From Pseudisothecium myosuroides (lineage: Eukaryota > Streptophyta > Bryopsida > Hypnales > Lembophyllaceae), in contig OX637296.1 in NCBI GenBank assembly GCA_951799445.1, positions 13,144,001 through 13,208,000 on the forward strand: 64,000 nt of DNA, written 5' to 3'. This document shows, in pieces, positions 1 through 12,500 of this stretch (the stretch's first letter is position 1; each line of letters starts with the position of its first letter). Both the position numbers and the translations under genes were made by a program. The notes below the pieces were generated by a model. The model was given only the letters and a program-made list of their open reading frames with translations, ran no database searches and had not been told where the DNA came from.

Positions 1-1839
1 GGATTGAGACATTTAGGGGTTAATACAGTATGGGCATTGTATGTGGGCGTTGAAGTGCATGGTGTAAAATTTGCACCCACATGTAATTGGCCTCCATTTA
101 GGGAGGTGTCATTTGGTGTTTTAACCTCTTAGCTTTGCAATGCCCAAAATTTGGACTATGAAGAGAGAGGTTCCAGGTGTGTTTTTTTACCACAGAATTT
201 CTCATTCATTTAAACAACACTTGACTTTTTTTTTAAACTTTCTATGTGATAAAATTGAGGTTGATACTATCTATAAAGATATAAGCAAAAATATGCAAAA
301 AATCAAGAAAGGATTCAAGCGCTAAGGGGTTAATCCATAAACGCAGTGGCGGACATTTGGTGTCCAATGAATGATGAAAAATCCTCCTGTGTAGGACAGA
401 AGTACAACTATTCATCTACAGAATTTTGTGTGGAAAGGAGAGATCTTGTACAATAGTTTGACTTCCAATGAGTGCTTTTGCTATCTCTTAAGCCAATGAT
501 TCACATGGTAATGAAAAGGGATCATGGTTTCTAGGGTCACTCCTTCGTCCTTTAAGAGTTAAATGTCTCGTGCCCACCTCCCTCCAAAAAAAATAAAAGT
601 GGAAAGCTCAATAAAATTAGGAAAAATGTCCTTTTGCCCCCCATACCCCCAAGTGGATATTCATTACAAGTAGAGTCTTGTATGAAATAACTTAGGTATA
701 TGGGGAGTATAAGATCTCCAACGCCTATATGAGCTCTACAAAATCTAGCGCCTCTCTTGAATCTTATCCTCATATAAGTGAATTGAGGTGGTTCCCTACC
801 TAATGTATGTTTCCTTAGGCCTTGATCTTTGTGTTGTGTACTTTGATTCCAAAGTTATCAAGTACAATTGTGTAACTTAATCAATCTTTTCAAGGTGTAG
901 TCAAAATCTTCTTAAAATCTCAAGGTTGTCAATAATTGTGCTCGTGCCCAATGTGTATTCCAATGTATATTTTAGGCTCTAGAATGCATGAACAACTTTG
1001 CTTCAAATTTGTAGTTTCTTTCTTAGTATAGACCATTCAAAAGTTAAAAATATACCATTAGGGCCAATATACCGTTAGGACTAAAGATGCTCTAAGGTAG
1101 ACCAACCCAATTCCATTTACTACCCAATTTTATTATCGTATTTTTGGCACCAATTCCATTCACAAAAACATCCAAATTTGTTCATTTTCTAACAAAATAA
1201 GTGCATTAATGCCAATAAAGGGTAACGTGTTAGTCCTTTATTGGTGGTTATTAATAATTAAGGTGGTTATTACTTAAGGTCATTAAATACATACAAAGGT
1301 GGTTATGGGTTGTTTAGGGGACGTTTATGAATCACTCTATGGGTGGTTTTCTAATTTCAAAGGAAATCGCTCTAAAAATTTACAGATGTTATAATTTTAA
1401 TTGAAAAATTATAATTCCACTTGGATTTGATTCCTAAAACAGGCGCACACCTCTAAAAATTATATGCCCCTTTTGGAATTGGCTCAAAAATATTCAGATT
1501 TCTAGTTTATATGGTAATACACTTGTCTATCTTAGAATGAATAAAAGCTTTACAAATAGAAAAAATTTAATATTTTAGAAAAAAAATTCTAAGAATTTAA
1601 ATTTGAATTTTTGCGATTTTTCATAACATTGTTTAATTTTCCGAGGGGGTCCCTTTTGCCCCCCTCCCAAAATGAGGAGCCCCCTGCAAATGACATCCAG
1701 TGCCTCTGACATAAGACGCTCTGCCTACCAATCAGACTATCTCTGCATTATAACTTAACTGTCTCCAAGGTATCTTGGCAGGAATGATACCTCTACCTGG
1801 GGGGAGGCTCCTTGGCGAGTTAACAATGTTATGTTTTGA
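1..1839. other. AT-rich spacer, no gene seen
   Basis: There is no coding signal: open frames are short, with no splice context or recognisable motif. GGGGTTAA at 16-23 and 326-333, and TCCTTTAAGAGTTAA near 548-562, resemble the ends of the TTAA-flanked elements described further on, so parts are probably decayed transposon ends. No matching left ends could be paired with them. Confidence 0.5.
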
Positions 1840-2043
1840 GCTGCTTGTGAGTTCATTTTTGAGCTTTTTGTGGTATAACTTTTGCTCCCAAGTACCAATT
1901 GAATAAAAAGTACATATTCCCACAAAGCTAATTAGTTTTTCTATCTTATGAGAAAGTTTCAAAAAAATTTACCAAAAATTGAGGTTATGGAAACCTACCT
2001 AAAATCCATTTTATCCTATAAGGAAACAATGAAACTATAGGAG
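1840..2043. mobile_element. Truncated TTAA-flanked (piggyBac-like) element end
   Basis: This stretch matches the terminal part of the 8618-9528 element: a 'cataact..' block, an 'accaattg' block, a 'tttctatctt' block, then a 'ccattttatcc' block running into the end. It stops at GGAG followed by TTAA at 2044-2047. The other end was not found, so it is a fragment. The same TTAA also begins the next element. Confidence 0.5.
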
Positions 2044-2047
2044 TTAA

Positions 2048-2940
2048 CCTCCAAAGTCCAATGGTCTTTTTTCCATCAAAAACCACTCAAAACTGCCATT
2101 TCTATTGCAAAGAGCAAAAATTTAATAATTTTTTTTGGCCTATTTAACTATAGGATCTTGTACTAGACCATTATAAAAATATGCAAAGAAATTTCAGAAA
2201 CTTTAACCATTAGATTGCAAGACATTAACATTTAAAGTGAAGAGAGCATATTTTTATGCACCTTGCTTCACTAGAAATTTTTTTTGGCTTTGAATCTTCT
2301 TAATTTAAAATTTTTGTACTATTGATTTTGAATTTCTAATTTTTTTATGTTGAAGTATTGAATTGGGAGTCTAAGGAAAAAAATTCAAAAGACGCACATT
2401 TAATTTTCACTCATTATAAAATTGTTTAGTAGAAGTAGATTCAAGATTAAAGGGAAAACTAAACCATTAAGAGCTCTGAGATGGAATAGTGAAACACACT
2501 AATTTCAACAGTGAGATTGTTCTAGCTAAAGATCTTAACCTTGTGAATTTTTTTTTAATTTAAAAAAAAAATTGAGTTCATGAATGAATTCTAGAAATTA
2601 TTTTTTCAAGAAGATGCTTTGATTGCCCCAAAAACAAGATTGTCCATTATTTTCACATAACAAATCCAAATAGAATGAATCAAAGCTTTCCACATAGATA
2701 AAAATACAATCTATGAGAAAAAAAAATTTAATTTAAAATTTAATTTTTTGCCTACCAAACTAAACTTTGGACTTATTGTGCCATAACTTTTGATCCCGAA
2801 CATTGATTGAAATATCAATTATATTTTCAAAAAGTTCACTTGTTTTTCTATCTTTACAAAAAGTTTCAACAAATACTAAGATTGTAAGAGCGTGCCCATA
2901 ATCCATTTTGTCCTCCAAGGGGACAATGGGACTTTAGAGA
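2048..2940. mobile_element. TTAA-flanked non-autonomous element (piggyBac-like MITE)
   Basis: The 893-base element lies between TTAA at 2044-2047 and TTAA at 2941-2944. Its ends are imperfect inverted repeats: CCTCCAAAGTCC on the left, and TCTCTAAAGTCCC as the complement of the right end. It has no open frame of note, so it would need a transposase supplied from elsewhere. The interior matches other family members in this window. TTAA target duplication with C-rich termini is the known hallmark of piggyBac elements; the assignment here is inferred from ends only. Confidence 0.65.
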
Positions 2941-3119
2941 TTAAAATCCAACTAGCACAATTTTTTGTGGAGAGAGTTCTCACCCAAATCCACATAATTA
3001 AGGAAGAGTGCTACCATGTAAGCATAGAATCTATGAGCCTATGAGTTTAGGAATCTATATTGTAGACACCTTTTATGGTAATAGGTGTTTATATTGTAGG
3101 TACCTATGTTACAGAGGAT

Positions 3120-3761
3120 GAATGCAAGAAACATTTGCCAATTTTGTTGCGTTTTGACAATACTCATTTTTTTTTGCAGTACTTTAAAATTAGAAAAATA
3201 ATTTTTAAAAAAATAAAAAAATAAAGGCTAACATATATATCTTTAAAATAAAGGTAACTACCAATGGAAATTCATTAAAAAATTCTCTAAGCAAGAGAAC
3301 TAGAAAAGTGTCAAATCTCAAGAAAATGGATACTTTGATATTTTAAATAGTTAAAAATAGAAAAAATATAAATACATAAAATAAAAATTGGCCATTTGTA
3401 AGAACTCTATGGAAATGGTCATTTACCCCCCAAAACTCCAAAATAATATTTTATATGTCACAAAATGCAAGCAAAAAGAAGCGCACTTTGTGGACTTCCA
3501 CACCACATACAATTAATTATTTTTAGAATTCCTTTGGACAATAGCTATAAGTCTACTCGAAGACCATAAAATTGGGGGCTATTTTTGGACAATAAATTAT
3601 TTTTGAAAATTACAAAAAAAAAATAGGCAAGGTGTATAATAGTCATGAGTACCTTACCAACAAATCTTGAGTCATTTGGAGCCAAAACACAAAAGTTATG
3701 GCCAAAAAACTAATCAAAATGCAAGGTGTGACGCAAAATAGTACATATGTTTCTTGCATTC
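3120..3761. mobile_element. Foldback element with GAATGCAAGAAACAT ends
   Basis: The ends are exact inverted repeats, GAATGCAAGAAACAT at 3120-3134 and ATGTTTCTTGCATTC at 3747-3761. The interior has no coding signal. A related copy starts at 63133 and shares the interior blocks 'gtggacttc.acaccaca' and 'ggtgtgac'. The superfamily is unknown. Confidence 0.6.
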
Positions 3762-3863
3762 ACTCTGGAGTGACTCTTTCCACGTTATAGAATACTTATA
3801 TTATAGGTACATATGTTATACATTAAACAACTTCAAATGATTGTAGTTATATACCTACAATTA

Positions 3864-4638
3864 GGGCCGCTTCACACTATGCCCGACCAAGTCGAGAGTC
3901 TGTGGAAGTGAGAGTCCAAACTTTGGTGAAAGTCCAAAGAAATGGGCAATAAATAGGCCCTGAAATTTAGGAATTGGAGCCTTTGGCCGGCCATAGTGTG
4001 AAGCCTCCAAAGGCCAAGCCTAAAGTCCAAACCTCACCCATGTGTCAATTTTTTCAAGTAAAAGATAAAAAAACATGAGAAAGGAGTCCAAAATGGCCTT
4101 GGAAAAAAAATCACAGCACATGTTCTTCTCATCAAACAAGGAATGTGAAGGGTATAAATGGAATAAAAGGGTGGGATTGGTCATTGAAGGGAAGTAGGTG
4201 AAGGGAAGTAGGTTCATTGAATGCAAAGACTCTCCATTGTGATGGTGGAGACTAGGTTTTAAACTCCAATGGTGACACAAATAACAAATAACAAATAACA
4301 AAAGGGGTGTACTACTACCTACCTACTGCCAAAACTATAAATCCAGTCTAATCTAACAGATGCGATCTTGTCATTTCTGACATTTTTCTAAAAACAATTT
4401 GACGGGCTCTCGACCATAGTTTGGGTCGCCGTTTTTGGCCAATCCAAACTATGGTCGAGAGTCCGTCGCGAGGCCATTGCCATGTAGGCATTTGTTGCCA
4501 TGTAGGCAATTTTGAGGGCGATGGACTTTAGATCTTCGGGCATAGTGTTACGGGTTGAGAGTCCAAAGTCTTGGTTTTCTGGATTGTGATTGGTGGAAAC
4601 TGATGGACTCTCGACCTTCGGGCATAGTGTAAAGCGGC
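3864..4638. mobile_element. MITE with GGGCCGCTTCACACTATG ends
   Basis: The left end reads GGGCCGCTTCACACTATGCC. The complement of the right end reads GCCGCTTTACACTATGCCCG. Internal sub-terminal repeats occur ('catagtgtgaag' near 3993, 'gggcatagtgt' near 4538), and a strong hairpin lies near 4405-4467 ('ctctcgaccatagttt' and its complement). Two much smaller relatives lie at 56752-56875 and 57540-57657. The GGGCC ends resemble PIF/Harbinger-type MITEs, but no clean three-base target duplication was seen. Confidence 0.55.
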
Positions 4639-4840
4639 AGGTAGATTCAAGGCTTGTAGGCTTACATTTCTATGTTCACGTGCTAGCACCATTGTACATT
4701 AAGACATCTTTATAATGTTGTTTGACTCATGAGGCTTTAGAAATTATACGTCTGAAAATTGTGATTGTAAAAATTCCAATAGAGTCTATAGACTTTGAAA
4801 AAATATATGGTTTTAGTGTTTAACTAAAAAGGCTATTTAG

Positions 4841-6430
4841 CCCCTAGAGGTTCAACAACATTTTTTTGGCAATATAGTGATTTGGGGCAGTTCACTACAA
4901 ATGGAATTTTTTTTTTTTCAATTTGAAATTTTCACACAACATGTGGTCAAAGATTAGCTTTAAGAAGCAACAGTTTTCATAACTTTTGACTACATGGTTA
5001 AAAAGTTGTTGCATGATATCTAGTTTCTATTGCTCATCAGGTAATAAAAAAATCACTTTTTGAAGGAATAAAAATTTGAAATTGGTATTTTACTTTTTTA
5101 TATATGTGGAAAGCATTGAATCATTCTCTTTTCATTAACCCCTAAAGGACCGTTGTCCCTTCGAGGGACAAATGCGTTTTCGGGCAGGTACCTACCGGCT
5201 GAAATTTTCTTGTTATTTTTTGAAACTTTTTTTGGAGATAGAAAAACTGATAAGCTGTGTGGGAATATAATTTTTTTCACAATCGGTGCCCGGAAAAAAA
5301 AGTTATGACCAAATAAGCTCAAAACAGGGGATGGGGGGCAACCCGGGCAGCAAAAAAAAATGGACAAAAATTCGAATTTTTTTTAAAATATTTTTGTTCT
5401 CATAGATTATATTTTTGTCTATCCGGAAAGCTTTGATTCATTTCATTTGGATTTGTTATGAGAAAGTTATGGACATTCTTGTTTTTCGGGCAGTTAGAGC
5501 ATCTTTTTGAAAAAAATAACTTGTAGGATTCATTTCTGAATGCAATCTTTCAAATTTTTTTTTTTTTTTTCTTTTGCATGGTTTAGTTTAGTTGCTAGAA
5601 CAATCTCACCATTGGGATTAGTGAATTTTAATACCATCTAAGAGATATTAATATTTTAGATTTTCCTTCTATTTCGTACCAACTTCTACTTAACAATTTT
5701 TTTAACAATGATAATTAAGTTTTTCTGAATTTCTTTTTTTTTCCTAGACTCTCAACTCAATTCTCCACTATAAAGATTTAAAGCTCAAAACTCTGTAGTG
5801 TAAAAATTTTAAATTAAAAATGTTCAAAGTCAAAAAAGCTAGTCCCGCAATGTGCTGAAAAACTTGTTTTTTTCACTTTAAATACAGATATCTTGCAATC
5901 TGTGCGGTCAAAAATTCTGAAATTTTTTCCACACATTTTCATACTAGTTAGGTGTGAGATCCTATAGTTAGATTTGCAAAAAAAATATTTTTCATTTTTT
6001 TTTACTATTTGCTATAGAAATGGCAGTTTTCAGTGTTTTTTGGCAAAAAAAAGGCCTCGGTCCTTTAGGGGTTAATGAGATGAAAGTTTTGAAGAGTTTT
6101 AGTTTGCGAGCAGTTATAAAATCTCTACTCTAAAATAAAATTTAAAGACCTTTATTTAATTCAATTTTCAATATTTTTGGAAAAAAAAATAACAACATTG
6201 GGTATAGATTGTTTATTACAACATTACAACCATTGGGATTGTCATTTTTCAATTCCATAACTAAATTCTTAACAATTTAGTATTTAAAATCATTTTCTAC
6301 TTCTTTCTACTTACTATTTTTTTTAGCATGAATATAAAATATTTTTTGTTGAAATTTTTATATGTATTTCCAAATTATTTCTTCAACATATTATCAAGAG
6401 TCATAAGTTGTAGGATCTACACATTTTTGA
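4841..6430. mobile_element. Older TTAA-family element, split by the element at 5139-6071
   Basis: The left part begins near 4841 with CCCCTAGAGG, and the right part continues after 6075. The right part matches the interior of the element at 32401-33237 (shared blocks 'ttttagtttgc', 'tctctactctaaaataaa', 'caattttcaatatttttgg', 'acaacattacaaccattgg'). The outer right boundary is unclear. The arrangement indicates one family member inserted into another. Confidence 0.5.
5139..6071. mobile_element. TTAA-flanked non-autonomous element (piggyBac-like MITE), best copy
   Basis: TTAA at 5135-5138 and 6072-6075 flanks a 933-base element. Its termini are a perfect 14-base inverted repeat, CCCCTAAAGGACCG. 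No transposase frame is present. It is in opposite orientation to the copy at 8618-9528: here the 'cccgggcagc' block follows the 5-prime end, there its complement precedes the 3-prime end. The tight TTAA flanks and perfect termini make it one of the youngest copies in the window. Confidence 0.75.
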
Positions 6431-6798
6431 CTAAAAAGTTTGAAAGATGAAATCTAACCATTTGGGAAGACTTGAAAATATTTCTTTTTGAAACCCAAGT
6501 GTCTTGATCTTGCAATTGGTAAGGGTTCTTATTCTAAAATTTTAGGAGGGTACACTCTATAAAATTAACTAAAGGATCATTTGGTTGAATTTGTTAATGA
6601 ATAAATGTAGATGAAGACTTTAGCCTTGCTTTGGGGTTAAGTACTTTGGAACAATTTTGGGCCTAAAAACATTAAATGCATTTAGAAGTTAGAGTAGCTT
6701 TGTATTTATTGACATTTACTATTCATGTGTCAAGAAAAAATAAGCATATTGATGTATACAAGACAACCCATTTTCAACCACTTAAACAATTTCACTCA

Positions 6799-7079
6799 TT
6801 AGAGGAGATTTGGGCTTCTAAGAGACTGCGAGATCTCGGACTGTGGAAACTCTGCAGGAATGCTGGGACGCTGCCAAATGGCCAGTCTGATGTGGCCAAG
6901 CAACTGCCACGTCATTTTTAAAAAAAAATCTTTTTTGAAGAATCTTTTTTAGTAATCTTTTAACATTTTAATAACCTTTTTTTTTTTTTTTAATAACTTT
7001 TTTTTCTGACAACAGGGGCTGGTTTCCAGCATTGGAAACAGCCTTGAAACAGTCTTCTAGAGGCTCAGATCTCCTCTAA
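6799..7079. mobile_element. Short MITE with TTAGAGGAGAT ends
   Basis: The 281-base element is bounded by CATTAGAGGAGAT starting at 6797 and its exact complement ending at 7081. The inverted repeat continues imperfectly for about 32 bases (GGGCTTCTAAGAGACTG against its partner near 7049). The interior is GC-richer than the surroundings, then A/T-rich. A relative with the same terminal sequence lies at 39738-40060. Confidence 0.65.
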
Positions 7080-7081
7080 TG

Positions 7082-8617
7082 TATTTGGAGGGCGGGTTTC
7101 TTTAGAGGAGAAATTTTTCCATGTGCAAAAATAGAATTTGAAAGGTTTCTACAATTTTTTAGATTTTATTTCTCAAAAGATAATTACAATGAATTTTTCA
7201 ATTCAAGATTTTGTTTTATCTATACTTGTCATATAGACCTTCTTATTTTTGACCAAGGGTTGGTTGCAAAATCCACAAAGGATTGGTTGTGATATTAAGA
7301 GCCTTGTAGCCAATCATAATGCATGACAACTGACCGGAAACTGCACCATAATCAATCATCTATTGCTATACAGAAAGAGAACAACCTACATAGCAAGAAT
7401 GGGGGGCTGATGAGGAATGGATTGCCTCCCATCGATGTCTTATTTGCAAATTATGTTGTGCTTTGCAATCTTTAGAAATGTTGAAATGGAGTTTTATTTT
7501 CTTACAATTAAGATTATAATTTTTTTTGTACATTAAAAATGGGCATAATGGACACACAATTTTTTTAAAAGTGACATTTACAACACCCAAAATTTTTAGA
7601 GATTAGAGTGAAAGCATGAAGCACCTACTAATTTAGTTTCATTTGGAGGTAGTACTCACAATACTACAAGCTTTTGCAAAAAATATCTAAAAAATAAAAA
7701 AATATGAATAATCACTAGAATATTACATGTAGTGCACTTTCAAAAGGTTAAAAATTTGAGGACTAAAAAAATTTTATCCCAAAATTTATGTTCAAAAGAT
7801 GTCAATGGAAATTTTTAGAAAAATAATTGTTTTATGTTTAAATTCTTTGAAAATAGTGAAAACATTCAAAATAGTTTAAAAAAAGAAAAAACCCTCATTT
7901 TTAACAACTTTATAGAGATGAGATTTTCCAATAAACTTATAGAAAAGTGTTTTTGGATGTCTTAAAAAAGCATGCACAACAAAGCCTTCTTTGCATCTTT
8001 TTGGAAGACAAGGAATTTTATTTTAGAATCCCTTCAACAAATATTCGTAAACTTCATTGAAATAATAAGGCATCCAAATTTCCAAGTAAAATTCATTGTT
8101 TTGGACTCATTACAATATTAAAAATCCCAGCAGTCAAATTCAAATTCAATGTGCATTCACCTCAAATTCAACACAAATTTATCGTTGACATATTTCAAGG
8201 TTCTTAAAACACTACCTTTTTTGTGCAATGTGATCCAAAACCTTCGTATTGTAGTGTGCAAAGCCTTTGATGCTTCTTGAAAGGGTGTACGTAGGACTTG
8301 TAGCTTGGTGATTTTTTTTTAAAGGATGTGATGAGGGACTTGTGGCTTGTGATTTCTTCTTGAAAAAGCATACAAAGGAACTTGTGGCTTGGTGATGCTT
8401 CTAAAAAAGGACGCCTAGGCACTTGTGGCCAAGCTTGCAAAAAGGAACATACAGAATTTGTTATGAGTAATTGCATACTATAGTACATAAACTCCCAATA
8501 GGCTTCCCTGACGCACGGAATGCTTGATTTGCACTAGTATTGCATCCAAATTCTGCTATTTGCACAAAATAATGCACCAGCATATTTGCCCAAGTTGTCC
8601 AAGATAACCCCTAAAGG
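7082..8617. other. AT-rich spacer with old duplicated segments
   Basis: No gene was seen. The block near 7430-7590 is echoed near 10480-10680, and the block near 8180-8300 is echoed near 9930-10050, both as degenerate direct copies, so this looks like old repeat DNA. Near 8270-8430 there are four diverged copies of an approximately 45-base unit around 'acttgtggcttggtgat'. Confidence 0.5.
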
Positions 8618-9528
8618 CCCAAGGTCTTTTTTCTGCCAAAAGATACTCAAAAATGTCATTTCTATAGCAAAGAGTAAAAAAAATTGAAATATATTTTTTT
8701 AGCACATCTAATCATAGGATCTTACACCTAGCTAGTATAAAAATGTGTGGAATTTTTTTTAGAATTTTTGACCGCAAAGATTGCAAGATATCTGCGTTTA
8801 AAGTGAAAAAAAACAAGTTTTTTAGCACATTGCGAGACTAGATTTTTTGAATTTGAACATTTTTAACTTAAAATTTTTGCACTATAGAGTTTTGAGCTTT
8901 AAATCTTTATAGTGGAGAATTAAATTGAGAGTCTAGGAAAAAAAATTCAAAAAAACTTAATTATCATTCTTAAAAAAATTGTTAAGTAGAAGTAGGTATA
9001 AGATAGAAGGAAAATCTAAAATATTCATATATTGTAGATGGAATTAAAATGCACCAATTCCAATGGTAAGATTGTTCTAGCAAGTAAACTAAACCATGCA
9101 AAAAAAAATTGGAAAATTGAAAAATTTTCATTCAGAATTGAATCCTACAAGTTATTTATTTAAAAAAAATGCTCTAATTGCCCAAAAAACAAGAATGTCC
9201 ATAACTTTCTCATATCAAATCCAAATGAAATGAATAAAATCTTTCCAGATAGAAAAAAAATACAATCTTTGAGAAAAAAATATTAAAAAAAAAATTAAAA
9301 TTTTTGCAAATTTTTTTTGCTGCCCGGGCTGCCCCGTCCCCTATTTTGAGCTTATTTGGTCATAATTGTTGTTCCTGGGCACCAATTGTGAAAAAAATTA
9401 TATTCCCACAAATCTTGTCAATTTCTCTATCTTCAAAAAAAGTTTAAGAAAATCACGACAAAAATTCAGCTTGTAGGTACTTGCCCAAAATCCCATTTGT
9501 CCCCAAAGGGACAACGGTCCTTTAGGGG
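8618..9528. mobile_element. TTAA-family (piggyBac-like) element with ATAA flanks
   Basis: The 911-base element starts CCCCTAAAGGCCC and ends GGACC..TTAGGGG (right-end complement CCCCTAAAGGACCG). The flanking four bases are ATAA on both sides (8614-8617 and 9529-9532). A four-base direct duplication that differs from TTAA but is identical on both sides supports a true four-base target duplication. The interior is the reverse complement of the 5139-6071 copy. No open frame of note. Confidence 0.7.
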
Positions 9529-9532
9529 ATAA

Positions 9533-12500
9533 TTCATGAACTTCAACAAAAAATTCAAGACAATGCACCCTCACAATTTATATGAAATAAACATTAAGAA
9601 AAAAGTAAAAAAGATGGACTTTAAAATCTTTGAAATCTAATCTAAAATTTTGAACTTCAAAGTTGAATATAAAAATTCAAAAAATCCTAAATAATATAAT
9701 TTGAACTCAAACAATAAAATTATATCAATTGTGATAATCTCTATAAAAAAATTCAAAATTATCTCAATAGTTCAGTAGGGAATTTTTGAATTTAATGTGC
9801 ACAATGCATTGTGACGAGGCACTCTTTGGGTTTCCATTTTTCCATTTTAAGCACTTGAAGATTTTCTTAAATTTTTTTGGAGGTGGTCAAGATAGCCAAG
9901 GTGCTCTTTTTCTTCTATTGACATCCATTTCAAGTTGCACTTATTGGGGACATATTCCAAGGTTCTCAAAATACTACTTTTTTGTGCATCATGACCAAAA
10001 ATCTTGTGTACCATAGTGTGTAAAGCCTTTGATGCTTCTTGAAAGGATGCACATAGGATTTGCAACTTGGCCCTTCATCTGAAAAGACATACATAGGATC
10101 TTTTGAGACTTGGTGATGCTTTTGAAATGGTGTTACAAGAATGTGTGCTTTGGCAAAAGATAGATAGGGGAAGAATGATTTGTGTTACAAATGTAGGGCA
10201 AAATAGGCATGCATCAAACAAGAAAAAAGAGTGTATACAATGTAATTGGTATTATTGTAATTAGTCTATAATGTTTTTTTTTCATTTTATGTGTGGCAAC
10301 ACAACACATAGGATTTCAATGTTGGAAACAATAACATCCAGTGCTTTCATCTAACCTACAACGTTTGTAGTTTTACTTCTTTTTTTTTTTAGAAAATGTT
10401 GCATTTTGAGTGACTTTTGTAATTATTGATATTTTCTACTTACATGCATGTCATAAAAAAATAAATATATCAATGTAGATGTTGTATTTGCAAATTATTA
10501 TATGATATGGTTTGCAGTAGAAAATTTGAAATGAAATCAATGTTTCATTTCAAATACTCTTTCTAATATTATAAGCTTTTTCTTATATATTGAAGTGGGT
10601 ATAGTAGATACACTTTTTTTTTGAGGTGACATTTTTGACAATCAATTTTTTTTTAAAGTGGCATTTTGACACCCAAAAACTAGAAGAGAGTTGTAACCAA
10701 AATTTTAAGAAGGATGTCAAATTTATAATCTGGAAGATTGCTTTTTGAAGCTTTAAGCATTATTGAAGATAAATGAGAATTTAATTGGATGAAACATCAA
10801 GATGCCTAGAATATAGACTTTAGAATGTAGAATTTTTTTTGGTAATTGCATCCAATTATGATTTAGTTGCAAAAGTAGAATATGCAAAAAATTTGTTAAA
10901 GAGGAAGAAGAATTGATAGAATGGAAGTGACTCGATAAACAAGAGCATTAGTTCAACGCAAGGGAGGCCTTGATGCATTAGGCCTACTTTCAAACTTAAG
11001 TTTGGCCTTGTTGAGTGTAAAAGCGTAATTTCACTTTGCTCTATAAGAACCACAAGCATGAGAAAGATTGTATAGGATAGTCAACGAGTTTGAATCCATA
11101 CATTGCAACATTACATTATTAACCAATTTTGGGGTTGCATTTTGCATTCTGTGAAATGCAAAATGACCCTTGAATAAGTCTCAACGAAGTTATTAGTAAG
11201 ACAAAGATAAATTAAAGTCTAGTACGTGCCAAGTCACTAACATGATTGGACTATATAGATGAAATAAATTAAAGTCCAATATGTCAACAAAGTCACTGAC
11301 AGGTTAGGATTCCATGACTAAGATAAATTAAAGCCTATTATGTCATCCGAATCACTCACATGACAAGACCGTATGACTAAGATAAATTAAAGGTTAGCTC
11401 AGTATGTTAACCAAGTTGCTAACATAATTATAGGGATGACAAGACTGCAAAATTGAAATAAATTAAAGCCTAGTATGCTAGCCAAGTTATGGACATGACA
11501 AGACCATAAAGGTACCAAGACCTTGAGGTTGTTCAATTTAAGTTTAGAATGGTAGAATATACTTGAAGGATCATTAAATATATTTATTTATAGGAAGTTA
11601 AAGGAAAAATACAATATAGAATTAAACTAGAATTGAACTAAAAAAATAGATTTATCATAACCTTCTAATTGGAACGTGAAATTGTGCACACATGGATTAT
11701 ATTAAGAACTTATAAAACCTATTTCATTAGTGAAATTTGCATCACATTAATTATTGGAGATGATCATACAAAATTATCCAATAAAAAAGATTTGAGCCTT
11801 CTATACTAATGACGAGATTGACAAAGCTTGAACCTTCAAGAAATAAAGGATAAATTTGATTTATAGTTCATTTTTGCAAAGCAAAGGGTTTCTTATATAT
11901 TGTATAAATGAACATGGTGTACGTAATTTAAAAATATTTTTTTCTTTCAAGGTTCCCTATTTTTATCCTAAAAATAAAAATGAAGTATTTTCATTATAAC
12001 CATTAGCTTTAAACCACTTCAATTACTATTGCTATGTGTAACTAAGGCTTTGCTTCTTTCTACCCTATAAGTGACAAAGGATTGAAGATTTCAAAATTTT
12101 GATATCTTCAAAATTCAAAATCTTCAATTCTTGAAAGTTGTGAATGTGTAGATTGTAAATTTTGAAATTTATAACTTATTAATTTGCAATTTGTAAATTT
12201 ATGGTTGTATATCTATAAATTCAAAATTCAAAAATATGAAGATCTTAAATTTTTAAATTTATGACTTTATGACTTTTAGTACTTTAGTTGTTTCAAATTT
12301 ATAGTTTTAAACTTTGTAATGAATTAAATTTGTAAATTTATTTAAAAAAATCAATCTGATTAATTTATGATATTGCAAAGAAGAGGATCTAATCTAAAAG
12401 GAAATATTTCAAAAGGTTGGGACATATTGCATCCTTGATGAGGTGACAAAGTTCAAAGGACTAAGCCCTTATGCAATATGGATGAAAAGACATACAAAAG

